A DNA stretch of 64,000 nt from Anaspis maculata (GCA_949128115.1 OX421961.1:80893277-80957276); one strand, 5' to 3'; shown: positions 42,371 through 55,149, counted from the first letter of the stretch. Numbers and translations are program-made. The notes: generated by a model from the letters alone, not told the origin.

Positions 42371-43059
42371 CTAGTCTGGATACAAAACCAAATCTATCAT
42401 TACGTCATGGTCAGCTACGGGAACAAAATCTAAAATTTGCTCTTTGAAAGCTACTGCTACTAAAATTGGAGCATTGACTTGATTCTGTTTTAATTTGGTG
42501 AGAAATTTATCATAATAACCACCACCATGGCCGAGCCTATGACCTGATGCAGTGAATGCGACCCCAGGGACGACTATAAAATCCAAACCTCCTGTTTCTA
42601 AAGCATTTTCCCTTTGGTCGCAAAATTTCGGTTGTTTAATACCCCACTTAGTGAGTGGCAACGTTTCCCAGTCCTTCATGGAGCTCAACTTGACCATTTC
42701 CATTTCTTTCTTATTGAAACTAAAAGGTCACTCCATTGAATAATAAATAAATGTAGAACATTTCACTTGTGACAAACCGTGGAATGAAGCATTGTTTTCC
42801 ATTTTCAAAGATTTGCTTGACTACAGGCTCAGTGTCGATTTCATTATCAATACTTAGAAAAGTTGACAAACGATCGCTGTTTTGGAACGCGACTAATTTG
42901 AAAAGCTAAAAAAAAAATAATTGATTAGGCCTAGCAATAAAATAAAAAAAAACAGCGAACCTTTTTTAGAACTTCTTGAGACTGTCTCTTTTTTTCTTCA
43001 GGGGTCAACACCACGAGCTTCTCCTTTATTTGGTTTCTGATAGCAACTTTTGTCGTCAT
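42371..43059 (-). CDS. Mthfs: 5-formyltetrahydrofolate cyclo-ligase, three exons
   Basis: The enzyme uses ATP to convert 5-formyl-tetrahydrofolate into 5,10-methenyl-tetrahydrofolate, returning the stored folate to one-carbon metabolism, in the cytosol. Exons on the minus strand: 43059-42961, 42905-42778, 42719-42371; introns of 55 and 58 bp; phases fit (191 aa; human about 203). Seen in order: the basic N-terminus (MTTKVAIRNQIKEKLVVLTP), LSTFLSIDNEIDTEPVVKQI, GKQCFIPRF, the MEMVKL segment, GGLDFIVVPGVAF and the nucleotide-binding loop RLGHGGGYYDKFL (about 137-149), then VAVAFKEQI and VADHDVMIDLVL near the end. The second intron uses the donor CG|GTTTGT, the only one that joins R to F in frame. 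It is neighbour to PKD but on the other strand. Confidence 0.95.
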
Positions 43060-43434
43060 CTCAGTCTGCGATGTTTACTCCACTGACACTGATAAACCTT
43101 GTGAGTGACCTGCTGGTTTAGAAAAAGTTGAATTGGACTAATTGCGAAATGATTATTACAACATAGTTCAAAGGTTCAAACTTCAGACAGTAGGTACCTA
43201 TTATCCATTCACAAACGTAAATGACAAGCGCTGTCAAATCAGAGTGAAAACAGATAAGAATACCTATTATGATAGGGGAAGGTTACTTAAAATGGGATAC
43301 TTAAGGTTTGAACCCTTATAAATAATAGCTGAATAAAGAAAACCTCATCTAATTATTCCTTGCACAGTTTCAAATCATAACCCCAAAGAGTCTCTGATGG
43401 AACGAAAATGTGTTTTCCGAAATATACATATATA

Positions 43435-44607
43435 CAGGGTGATTCATGAGTGACCTTACATAGGCCAATGGGAGATAGAGGACTTCGAGGCGAGTCAGGA
43501 TCCACTGAAGAAATTTTATTTTCTCCGATGGTGACGAAGATACAGGGTGTTTTGTGTGTTTCGTATGAAACTTTGATAAGCGATATTTCTGAAACGGCCA
43601 AAGGTATTTTGTTGAAATTCACCAGTAATATTTCTCTGTTGGAACCCATCCCGAAGCCATACCGGGTAAGTCAAAATCCAGGGCCGGGCTAGAAAAAAGG
43701 TGCCCCTTTTTTGTTTCATCAAAAAGTACATTTTCGGACAGCTTTTCTGAAAAACTGCTATCGGATTCAAAAAGCTAAGGAAAAATGCCTTAAGAATCAC
43801 TCTTCAATTTAGATGGCACACCTAAACCGTTTCGACAATAAAATAAAAAGTAAAATTTGTGGGTGAGTTCCCATTTTCGACCGGACATAATCGACTCATT
43901 GTTTGATCGAATTCATTAAAATTCATTTTTTGGCTTGTCTCTGTTGAATAGAAGGGCTTGGTTGAAAAAAAAAATTCAGAGCTGACAATTTTTTTATATG
44001 ACAAAATCGAGAGCGAAATCAAAATTAGACTCGATTTGATCGTCAAAAAAAAATTCCCGGCTATGGAATTTTTCTTACTACTAAGCCCTTCTGTTCCACA
44101 GAGACAAGCTAAAAAATGAATTTTAATGAATTCAATCAAACAATGAGTCGATTATGTCCGGTCAAAAATGAAAACTTACCCACAAATATTACTTTTAATT
44201 TCTTTGTCGAAACGGTCTAGGTGTGCCATCTAAATTGAAGAGTGATTCTTGAAGCATTTTTCCTTAGCTTTTCGAATCCGATAACAGTTTTTCAGAAAAG
44301 CGGTCAGAAAATGTACTTTTTGATCAAATGAAAAAGGGGCACATTTTTTCAATTTCGGCCCTGGATTTTGACTCACCCGGTATGACTTCTGGATAAGTTC
44401 CAGCAGAGAAATATTACTGCTAAATTTCAACACAATATCTTAAGCCGTTTCAAAAATATCGCTGATCAAAGCTTCACACGAAACACACAAAACACCCTGT
44501 ATCTTCGTGACCAATGGAGAAAACAAAATTTCCTCAGTGGATCCTGACTCGCCTCGAAGTCCTCTATCTCCCATTAGCCTATGTAAGGTCACTCATGAAT
44601 CACCCTG
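43435..44607. mobile_element. 1.2-kb TA|CAGGGTGA foldback
   Basis: The ends CAGGGTGATTCATGAGTGA and TCACTCATGAATCACCCTG are perfectly inverted and bordered by TA. The arms pair through CCTCGAGGCGAGTCAGGATCC-like sequence and through an internal ATACAGGGTGTTTTGTGTG to a centre near 44020. The short frames on both strands mirror each other and are not genes. Confidence 0.88.
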
Positions 44608-44696
44608 TATAACTCCTTTTTTAAAAAATGTGCAAGTATCCCATTTTAAGCAACCCGCCTATACGGTAAAACGGGATCCCCATATCCTCTAATAGC

Positions 44697-47005
44697 GGAC
44701 GGAGTCAAATTGTGAAATAGGTGAGCTTTGCGCAATCAATCACTTTGGGTTTATTCCTTGACAGAAATTTACCATTCAGGTCTCTTTCGAAAACTACAAG
44801 GATATACTTTGGTTTGGGCCCATTTAGTCCGGACGTTAACGGCAAAAAATCAGGGAAACCTTGCACTTTTATACCAAGCATTGTCACTTTGCATGACTGT
44901 TTCTGAGACCACCCTGGATCAATCTGGATGTGGGGACATCGGGGAAAATCGTGCAGATACTTTATACAGGGTGGAGTAGAAATAGTTTGTTTGAAAATCA
45001 TAAATCTTGAACCATAACCGATGGACGTATGTGAATCGGGATATTGATGACGGATTTTATGCTTATGAAGATGCTGCAAACCGTTTTGAAATATCTTGAG
45101 GCGTTTCCGAAATATGCTGGCTGAAGTGGAACTTCTTAATTTTTTTTCTTATTTCAATAAATTAGTTGTTTTTTGAGATATCGAGCTGCAACTAGATATT
45201 CCAACAGACAAACATCTTTTTAATGGAACGCGATGTGGGGACATCGACAAAGCCTGCTGGATTCAAAACTAAGATCCTCAACTTTTTTTTTCATCGTGAG
45301 CGCCATATTCAAATTGCCTTTCGTGGGATTGTTAAAAAAACAACAGGTGACAACTTTGTTGGAAACACACAATCGTTTAATAATGAAAAACCAGGTCCTG
45401 AATTGCGCCAATGACCTCTTCGCCGAAGAAACGTTATCAACTTCGTTTTTCTTGATTTCTTTCCACTTACGTGACAATCATGACCAAATGGAACTTTGGA
45501 TCGATCACATGTTTGCGATATTATAATCCAACATATTTTGTGAAGCCAGTCACTGAATTTCATTATCATATCATCTATTCATCTATTCTATTCTATTCTA
45601 TTCTATCATCAGCCAAGTGGTGTTCTTTTGGCTAACAGTTGAACGAAAAGTTTGCAAAGTTGTTCTGCAGAAGGAACGTCAAAAATGTTGCTACAGCTCA
45701 TGTCTGGAGCGTTTCTGGCCAAATTCAACAAAAAACGTTTCAAAGATAAGCTATATCAACATTTTTGACGTCCCTCCTGCAGAACTAGATTGGAACAATC
45801 CATTTCGGTTTAGCTTCAAACTACAGAACACATTCCTCCAAACTCTTTCAGTATCAATTGGTAGCATTTCTGGTAACAGATTTTCTTCAATCGGGTTTGA
45901 GAGGACGACGTGACCCAGCCGTTTTTGCCTTTTTCACAAAAATCGAAGCAAACTTTTTGCTCAACTGTTTGCCAAAAGATCACCACTTGGCTGATGATGA
46001 TGAAACTCAGTGACTGGCTTCACAAAATGATGTGGATTATACTATCGCAAACATGTCATTGATCCAAAGTTCCATTTGGTCATGACTGTCACGTAAGTGG
46101 AGAGAAATCAAGAAAAACGAGTTTGATAACGTTTCCTCGGCGAAGAGGTCATTGGCACAATTCAGTACCTGGTTTTTCATTATAGTCCGGACGTTAGTGG
46201 GAAATACCTTGCACTTTTATACCAAGCATTGTCACTTTGCATGCCTGTTACGGAGACCACCCTGGACCAATCTGGATGTAGGATGGACAAGTGTCTGATC
46301 GTGCAGACACTTTATACTGGGTGAAGTAGAAAAAATCTGTTGAAAAATCGTAAATCTTGAACCATAACCGATGGACGTATGTAAATCAGGATATTGATGA
46401 AGGATTTCATGCTCATGAAGGTGCTGCAAACAGTTTTGAAATATCTTGAAGCGTTTCCGAAATACGCTGGAAGAAGTGAAATTTCTTATTTTTCTCTCTT
46501 TTTTCAATAAATCAGTTGTTTTTGGAGCTATCGAGCTGCACCTTGATATTCCGACAAACAATAATGTTTTTAATGAAACGCGCTGTGGGAACATCGACAA
46601 AGCCTGCTTGATTCAAAATTAAGATCTTCAACTTTTTTTCCATCTTGAGCGCCATCTTCAAATTGCCCTTCGTGGAGTTGCTGAAAAAAAAAAAAAAAAA
46701 AGGTGACGACCACGTTGGACACACCCGATCGTTTTATATGTTACAAAAAATGCTACCAATTCATACTGAAAGAGTTTGGAGGCATGTGTTCTGTATAGTT
46801 TTAAGCTAAATCGAAATGGGTTGTTCCATCCTAGTTCTGCAGGAGGGACGTCAAAAATGTTGCTACAGCTTATCTTTGAAACGGTTTCTGTTGAATATGC
46901 ATGGCTAGTAGCTTTCGAAAGAGACCAAAATGGTAAGAATCCGTCAAGGAATAAACCCACAGGGATTGATTTCGCAACGCTTATTTTACCAATTCAACTC
47001 CGTCC
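44697..47005. mobile_element. 2.3-kb composite foldback of the GGAYGGAG family
   Basis: The left end (GGACGGAGTCAAATTG..., 44697-44830) and the right end (...CCAATTCAACTCCGTCC, 46900-47005) are inverted copies of the unit complete at 9393-9726. The interior is a mosaic: 45230-45385 repeats directly at 46570-46735; 45400-45560 is inverted at 46015-46185; 45740-45870 is inverted at 46745-46880. Two TATACAGGGTGGAGTAG-type starts (44965 and, diverged, 46313) lack partners. A further left half-copy follows at 47010-47136. Confidence 0.65.
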
Positions 47006-47141
47006 TTAATAAGGACAGTTATATTGGTGAAATAAGGCATTGCGGAATCAATCCGTATGTGGGTTTATTCCTTGACAGAAATTACCATTCAGGTCTTTTT
47101 GGAAAGCTACAAGGATGTACTTTGGTTTGTGCCTATCTATA

Positions 47142-49698
47142 CAGGGTAGTCCTCGTTTTATGTCATTAAATTTAAGGATCAAAAGAAAATGAAAAATGAA
47201 GGGGGCTTTCTTCAGACAACATATTTGAGAAATGCCTAATAACAGAGATACAGCCCTTCAAAGTTGGAAATAAATAATCGTTTTTTCCGCATAACTTTTG
47301 AACCGTTCAACCGATTTCATTCAAAATAGAACCAAAGGTTTACTGAAGTTATTCCCTGTCGAACAATCATAACATGTTCCATAAAAAAGTTTCAGGAGCG
47401 TAGATATCAGGGGGTGTTTCTACTCCCCCTCCCCCTATTTCTCACCCACCAGTTATTTTCGAAAACTGTTTATAATTTTGAATTCTTCGTTCAATTTAGA
47501 AGAAAAAGTCACTCTTGCAAAATTTTGATTAGAGGCTTCGTTTAGGAGATATTCGAGTTTGAAACTTTGGGAAAACATCCCGAAATCGCCACTTTCCAGA
47601 GCCCAAAATGTTTTTTTCCTGAAAATTTCTCGTGTTTTGGAAAAAATGGTGGTTTATTAACTTAGAAATTCTAGAAAACCTATTTCAGCTGAGAAATCAT
47701 GAGTTTCTTTGGATTTTAATTTTTAGACCTTTGAAAGTGGCGATTTCGTTTCAAACCCAAATATCTCCTAATAGGCCAGGCGGTATGTCGATAAAATCAC
47801 TACAATCTGGAAAAAACTCCGACCAAAGCTTTTATGGTGTCAAACTCTTCGTAAGGTCAGTAGTTATCTACCACTGAGTTTCCGCCCAAAAACGAGTTGT
47901 GCTGATTCCTCCACATCTGCGCGAAGGTAAAGGATGCCTTGAAAGTGAAAAAAGACCTGTTGAACCTTCGTACTTTTTCGTTATATTTGCCTAAATGCAA
48001 ACGTACAACTCTTACGCAAACATTAGAAGCATCTGTCATCATCTTTGTGCCAGTCTTACTGTTGAAAAAAAAGATTTCTTTGTGCGGGTCTGATGAATTA
48101 CATTTAATCGTTTTTCCACACAAGAAAACGATAGAGCAACATGTATTTTGCATGTTTTCTAATAACTTGTATCCATTGAACCCATTTATGGCATTAACAA
48201 ATTTCAATAACAGCATTTTTGAAGATGCTGCCAGCAAAAAAGTGAATAATTTTTACCCGCCTGTTCAGCAGCAATTTTTTCAATTTCACCAAACACCGTT
48301 TGCAAAAATTTTATGAGGAATGAAAAGCTCAAACTCTTCTCTAACGATATCCTGCCTGGCTTAACCGCGGCACGCACTTGAAAGTCTAAAAAACTGATTT
48401 CTTTCCAATAGCTCCTGTTTCACCCGCGTGCGGCCGTGCCTACTTGACATAGACCGGACTGATTACACGAGCTTGGAAATGTACTCTTTTACAGCTTTAA
48501 AACGCGACCATTATTATTAAGACTTTGTACAGTGATTTATGAAGAAATTATATATTATTTTATCATTAATGGTCGTGTTTTAGAGCTGGAAGAGAGTACA
48601 TTTCCAAGCTTGTGTGATCAGTCCGGTCTATGTCAAGTAGGCACGGCCGCACGCGGGTAAAATAGAACCGCTCTAAAAGAAATCAGTTTCCTGCACTTTC
48701 AAAAAGCGTGCTGCGGTTAAGCCAGATATAATATCATTAGAAAACAGTTCCAGCTTGTCATTCCTTATAAAATTCTCGAGAACAGTGCGTTTGGAAAAAT
48801 TTAAAAAACTGCTGCTGAACAGGCGGGTAGAAATTATTCACTTCTTGGCGGGCAACATCTTCAAAAATGCTGTTATTGAAATTTCAACGCCATAAATGGG
48901 TTCAGTGAGTACCAGTTATTAGCAAACATCGAAAATACATGTTGCTTTACTGTTTTCTTGTGTGGAAAAACAATTGAATGTGACTTATCTCACCCGCACA
49001 AAGAAATCTTTTTTCAACAATAAGACTGGCACAAAGATGATGACAAATGCTTCCAATGTGTGCGTTAGAGTTGTACGTTTGCATTGATGCAAATAAAATG
49101 GAAAAGTACGGGGGTTTAACAGATCTTTTTGCACCTTCAAGACATCCTTTACCTTTGGTCAGATGTGGAGGAATCAGCACAACTCGTTTTTGGGCGGAAA
49201 CTCAGTGGTAGATACATACTGACCTTACGAAGAGTTTGACACCATAAAAGCTTTGGTCGGAATTTTTTCTATCCAGAATGACCTACCGCCTGGCCTATAA
49301 ACAAAGCCTCTAATCAAAAGTTTACAACGGTGATTTTTACTTCAAAATTGAACGTAGAATTCAAAATTATGAACAGTTTCCAAAAATAACTAGGAGGGTG
49401 AAAAATAGGGGAGGGAAAAGTACAGTCACCCCCTAATGTCTAAGCCCCTGAAACTTTTTCATGGAACATGTTATGATTGTTCGACAGGGGATAATTTCAG
49501 TGAACCTTTGGTTCTATTTATCAAATCGGTTGAACGGTTCAAAAGTTATGCGAAAAAAACGATTATTTATTTCTAACTTTGAAGGGCTGTATCTCTGTTA
49601 TTAGGCATTTCTCAAATATATTTTCTGGAGAATGTCCCCTCCATTTTTCATTCTCTATCGATCTTTAAATTTAATGACATAAAAGTCGGACCACCCTG
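47142..49698. mobile_element. 2.6-kb TA|CAGGGT foldback with a frame in its arms
   Basis: The left arm starting CAGGGTAGTCCTCGTTTTATG and the right arm ending with the complement of CAGGGTGGTCCGACTTTTATG pair over about 1.2 kb each (for example AAATTTAAGGATC and GATCTTTAAATTT). The symmetry reaches the centre near 48530, where ATAGACCGGACTGAT and its complement flank the tip. The outer flanks are TA. On the minus strand of the left arm a 126-codon frame runs 48237-47857; the right-arm counterpart is broken. Confidence 0.88.
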
Positions 49699-50177
49699 TA
49701 TAGACATTTTCGAAATCCAAAAATTATTTTTTCAAAACTTCATTTTTTTGGATTTTGATCAAGGTCGAGATCAAGGTACAGGAACAGGATCAAGATATCT
49801 CTTTGAGAATTCTTAAGAAAAGTACCATCATACCTATATACAGGCTGATGGTTATTGTATCCATCAATAGTATGAAGAAAACGATGTCGCTGCCAATGCT
49901 ACCATATTCTAAAAGAATGTTGATACGCTGTATACAAATCTAAAATGTTGTGCCATTTTCAAATAATAGCAAATTGTCTGGAATAATAGCAGGTACAGAT
50001 ATTCTTCAGCTGTATTCCGGGTTGTGTGGGAAAAAGATATGAGTATATAGGTACCCAGAAGTCTTCTCCGCAATTAGTAGGTACCTAAGGCGAGACCTAA
50101 GGTACTTTATGAGAAAAAAAACACGATTAAATTGGCCATGTGGCCCGCTATGTCTGTAAACAACTTTATAGAGCCGT
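49699..50177. other. Intergenic, no gene
   Basis: No supported feature. Contains small direct words such as GGTACAGGAACAGGATCAAG and ordinary AT-rich sequence. Confidence 0.35.
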
Positions 50178-50524
50178 TTCACAATATACCTAGTTTACCG
50201 GCGCATCCACCATAGTGATCCTATAACCGCACAGAACTATAACCATCATACCTACTGCTTATTAGATGTGAATTTTATTCATATGCCAATAAGTAGTATA
50301 TTCTTCACATCTGCTGTCCGTTGAACTTTTCTGATTTTGCAGTTTGCCATTGCTTTTTTTTCACAATATACCTAGTTTACCGGCGCATCCACCATATCGT
50401 GATCCTATAACCATCATACACTGCTTATTAGATGTGAATTTTATTCATATGCCAATAAGTAGTATATTCTTCACATCTGCTGTCCGTTGAACTTTTCTGC
50501 TTTTGCAGTTGCCATTGTTTTTTT
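50178..50524. repeat. Tandem direct duplication, unit about 182 bp
   Basis: The block beginning TTTCACAATATACCTAGTTT at 50178 is repeated almost identically from 50360. The second copy lacks the CGCACAGAACTATAA segment. Each unit contains a small hairpin (TACTGCTTATT...AATAAGTAGTA) and ends in a T run. High identity suggests a recent duplication. Confidence 0.85.
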
Positions 50525-52336
50525 TTTTAATATCACTGATGTATATCTACTTAGGTAGGGATCACTAGGCGATCACAATTCAGCCAATCACAGCCCTGGT
50601 TGCCTAGCAACTTCACATGGTAACGGATCACATCCTTCCTAGAAATAGGCTCCCAGAGAAGTAAATACTGAAGAAACAGATGCTAAAGGGAGAGTGCAAC
50701 CAGTGTTAGATGGCGCCAAGTGTGTGAATCGAGACTTCGCGAAGGATATGGAATAATTCGATCGTAATCACTCACTCCGGATCCCCGGATATGTTCGAGA
50801 ATGCTCCGCGTTTCGGGGTCAAGTTCAGGAATTGCATCAACTGGTGCAAGGTTACATACCCAATAAAACTACTGTCTCAGGCTCAGGTGATCTCAAGAGA
50901 AATTAAGAAGACAAGGTATAATTAGACTTCAAAACTTAAGGAGATAAACTCCAAGGTGTTTTTATTTCACTTATAGCGGCAAAAAGATTTTGAAAAAATT
51001 TATTGTGCGTCAAAAGAAACGGTCAAGTAGGTATGTAGGCAGGTAGCGACGGTAGCGTGTTTCAAAACTCAACATTTTATATTAACCCGCCTTGACTTTT
51101 ATTGACATGCTCGCTCAGTATTTGTTGTTTTATCTGGTAACCTATCGGCAACGTGCCCGTAAAAGATCAAAGGGTTGCATTAGCGGACCGATTAAACGTT
51201 AAGTTCTTATTCTCTGGCATTTATAAATTTCTGAAGTGGTCGTTTATTTCTGGGTTTACTGCATCCTAGCAGACATCGATGAATGATTTAAAGAAATAAT
51301 AACCAAGTACATAGTTGAGGCATCAATAAAATAATAATATAGGTACCTACTCACGTGCACCGCCGCTTCTGTTGCTCTTGCTCCTGCACAAGCCACAATG
51401 ACGTTCTCGAATATGACCGAGCGCATGCTTGCTCGAGCGAAAATAGACGAACTTTATCAGTCCGTTTTTGAAATTCGTTGGGACATGAGCGGGTTGACGG
51501 TGTCGTGGTGAATTTGCGATAAATTTATTTCGATCGTCGCATGCCAAGGTGAGATTGAAATTTTTTTGAAATAAAATTTTGAAGTTTTCTTGGAAGATTA
51601 CACATAAAATTAACTTTTAAATTTCACATTATTACTTATGGCATAAGACTATAAATTAAATTACCTATGATACAAAATTTAAATGACATGAATTATTATC
51701 AACCAGAAAATTAACGCAGTGATTATTATTGTTATTTCGATAATCAATAACAAAGCCTCTTTGATTTGCATCGAGAAAAATCTACGCTAAAGTTTTTTTG
51801 AGGTTATGCTGTATGCAGGCCATGCAATCATAGAATTTCCTAATCCAAACTGTTCAGCTCTTGTTTTGCACAGTTAATTTCCTGCAGATGCTTTCCGACA
51901 TTTTATTTTTCAATTAAACATTTTAAGTGAATCTTGATCAATTTCAGTATCTATCGTTTCAGTCTACTTATTGGTAAATATTTATAAATTTTGTGCCCTT
52001 TCCAATCAAGATTAACACCTCTGTTACAAATCATAAAATTTTAAAATATAATTCTTCGTCATTGCACAATTTAATTATTGCTATTTAGGAAATTTGTGAA
52101 TAATGAAGTTGCAAATAGATCGAGAAATATATGGTTTTTATTTCAGTATTTTAATAATAGGTGTTGGTAGGAGGTCCGGTAGGTAAAGGCAGTGGGCACC
52201 TACACACTTGCACTTAAATATATTGGAGATGCAGGTATACTGTAGGTATTATGAGTTTAGGTCGAGTAGAAGTGGATACCTAGGTACCTAGTAATGTACT
52301 TCCATTGCTTTTTGAATTAAGGTAAATAAGTACCTA
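50525..52336. other. Gene-free stretch
   Basis: No gene, palindrome or transposon could be supported in this 1.8-kb stretch. The frame at 51347-51547 has no family resemblance. Confidence 0.4.
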
Positions 52337-52460
52337 TACCGTATGATCGAAAACTTTCTTATTCAAGGGAGGCTGTGGCCTGGCCAAATCAGCCTCGTTT
52401 GCCTGCCAATGACTAGGACCACAGCCTCCCTTGAGTAAGACAGTTTTTGATCATACGGTA
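52337..52460. mobile_element. 124-bp hairpin MITE (TACCGTATGATC ends)
   Basis: The arms TACCGTATGATCGAAAACT and AGTTTTTGATCATACGGTA pair almost perfectly, then CAAGGGAGGCTGTGGCC pairs with its complement. A diverged copy lies at about 58300-58405. Confidence 0.75.
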
Positions 52461-52462
52461 CT

Positions 52463-54067
52463 TAGCCCAGGCGCCAGGGAAAACAATAAGGAAATAATTG
52501 TTTCCTGGCTGGAAACTAGCTTAAAACGATCTGTGTAGCTTAGGTTTTGACATACTAGTTTCCCCCCTTTCGGAAATGTCGGCGTCATGTTGCCATCATC
52601 AACAAGAAGTGCACCAGCGTGGTTTTTGCCGAATATCTTAATTTTGGGTCATCTGACAGCAAAAGATGTAAGGAGTCATTTTGAAGCCTATGAAATTCCC
52701 TACAGTTTGATGTTTCAATCAATTTTCTGCGACCTATGGTCTTTGAGATAGAGCTTCTGGAAGCGAGAGTCATTGCCGTGAAAGCTCCATGGCCACTTGA
52801 CTCGAAAAACTAAAATGTCGATGTGACAAACAAAAATTCAAAATAAGATTACTCGAGAATTCTTCATGCTATAGTTACGGTGATGGTCTTAAACTCTTCC
52901 TCTTGAACCGTAGATTACGAGTATTGAAAAGTCAAAAACGTCACATTGTACATATACAGGGTGTACTACGGGAATCAAATCAGAACAGAGAAATTTGACA
53001 TATTTCTTCGATTCAGCCTATGCGAAACTCTAAGCACTCATCACGAGTCCAATATCAATATGCATTGCTCTGTAAGCTTCACTTGATACACTTGAGAAGT
53101 GGTCAGCTCACAGCCTTCTTGTAAAATGTTTTGAAGGCCCTCTGAAATCATTAAAATTTACAGTAGCAAGAAATGTATGTAACAGTATACTGTATATAAT
53201 ATATTATATACCAAGGAACCAAAGTGAATTTTTGATCCCTTGGGTGAACTTTGTTGCTTGAGGGCCCATTGGGTCCAAATCCCCAAATCAAAAATTCACT
53301 TTGGTCCCTTGGTATATAATATACTGTTATATACATTCCTTGGTACTGTGAATTTTTAATATTTTGATGATTTCAGAGGGCCTTCAAAACATTTTACAGT
53401 AAATCAGTGAGCTGACCACTTCTTTAGTGTATTAAGTGAAGCTTATAGAGCAAATCCATATTGATATTGGACTCGTGTTAGGTGCTTAGAGTGTCGCATA
53501 TAGGCTAAATCGAAGAAATATGTAAAATTTCTCTGATCTGATTTGATTCCCTCAGTACACCCTGTATATGTACAATGTGACGTTTTTGACTTTTCTATAT
53601 TCGTAATCAACGGTTCAAGAGAAAGAGCTTAAGACCATCACCCCAACTATAGCATGAAGGATTCTCGAGAAATCTCATTTTGAAATTTTTTTGTCACATC
53701 GACATTTTAGTTTTTTGAGTCAAGTGGCCATGGAGCTTTTACGACAATGCCTCTCGCTTCCAGAAGCTCTATCTCAAAAACCATAGGTCGCAGAAAGGTC
53801 ATTTAAAATTTATTCCGTATGGAATTTCATTGGGTTCAAAATGACTTCTTACATCTTTTGCTGTCAGATGGCCCAACATCAAGATATTCGGCAAAAACCA
53901 CGCTGGTGCACTTCTTGTTGATGATGGCGACATGACGCCGACATTTCCGAAAGGGGGGAAATTAGTATGTCAAAACCTAAGCTACACAGATCGTTTTAAG
54001 CTAGTTTCCAGCCAAGAAACAATTATTTCCTTATTGAGCTGATTTTTGCTCCCTGGCGCCTGGGCTA
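52463..54067. mobile_element. 1.6-kb palindrome with a CAGGGTG foldback at its centre
   Basis: The outer arms pair TAGCCCAGGCGCCAGGGA with TCCCTGGCGCCTGGGCTA, then AAGCTACACAGATCGTTTTA-type sequence on both sides. At 52957 and 53564 lie TA|CAGGGTGTACT and AGTACACCCTG|TA, themselves inverted, and the symmetry continues inward to a third pair (CCAAGGAACCAAAGTGAATT near 53208 and its complement near 53295). All three are concentric. Confidence 0.85.
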
Positions 54068-54465
54068 ACTTGTATCTGGGTGTAATCAATTTCATGGATT
54101 TTTTCTATTTGAGTAAGCAACGAAAATTAGTATTTTTGTGTGAAGAACAAACACGCAAATGAATGCGCCTGGTAGGGTCAAAGCGAACCCAACAGTTTTG
54201 GTAAACAGAGCTCTTAGACAAAACACTGAACCACCAGACCAGACCTCCGCACCAGACACGTATTTCGATTTAAACTGGGCAAAAATTGAAGTGGACCACC
54301 CCGAAATTTTGCCTCGGTTAAAATGAGGATACTTATCTGGAGAAAAAAAGCCCGATTTTGGAAATTTTTGGATGCTTGATAGAGTCGAGGATAGGGTAGT
54401 TTTCAAACTACAATACACATCATACCATCTTAGAGCGCTTGTTTGTTGACCTTATATACAATATA

Positions 54466-55149
54466 CAGGGTGGCAATGGAGGGAGTGCAAAATTGACCTA
54501 ACTTTAGCAAGGTGTCATTTCAAGACAACAAGTCTCAGAATGTTCCGTCAAATTTTCAAAAAGCATAAGTACATATTTCGAAAAGTTTTTGGACTTCTGA
54601 TCGTATTTTGTTTTTCCAAAGATTAATTGACTTTTTGCGATTTTTGGATTTTTTGGTATAGACTGCCAGGGCTCTTGTTCATTCTTGGAATTTGACAGGA
54701 ACGTATACAATAGCTGTATCAATAAATGTACCGTGGAACAATTTGATCCCACCGGCCCTCAGAAGTGGTGAGGACGTAGACCTCTTTTGGGACCATGGCA
54801 AAATCAACTGTGATATTTACATGTTGAATGGCCCAGAATGGTTCGAAATGCATCAATGGCAAGTATCCGTTGCATTAAGATTGCCATAGTCACCAGTTTG
54901 TCCCATCATAGGTGCTTGTTTCACTGCTCAATTGTCACTCCACATAAATCACAAAACAAACAATAGATAACTCTGTGAAAAAACCAAATACGATCAGAAG
55001 TGCAAAACCGTTTCGAGATAGATACATATTGATATATTATGCTTTCTGAAAATGTGGCCTACAAGATTCTGCGACTTGTTTTCTTTAAACGGGATCTTGC
55101 TAAAGTCAGGCCTCTTTTGCACTTCTTTCATTGTCACGCTGATACCCTG
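54466..55149. mobile_element. 684-bp foldback with an open frame in its loop
   Basis: Ends CAGGGTGGCAATG and the diverged complement ending ACCCTG are bordered by TA. The arms pair GGAGTGCAAAATTGACC-type sequence and AAGCATAAGTACATATTTCG with the right arm near 55025-55045. The unpaired middle (about 54640-54960) holds an open frame, described separately. Confidence 0.75.
54662..54889 (+). other. 75-codon open frame in a foldback loop, unknown
   Basis: The frame from 54662 to the stop at 54887-54889 has protein-like composition (segments SINVPWNNLIPPALRSGE and VDLFWDHGKINCDIYML) and no internal ATG before the middle. A TTTGACAG acceptor-like site at 54691-54698 could make it a terminal exon. 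I do not recognise the sequence. It may be a captured gene fragment. Confidence 0.3.

Noticed and set aside
50178..50524. CRISPR-like array
   Set aside because: Only two long near-identical units without spacers; this is eukaryotic DNA.
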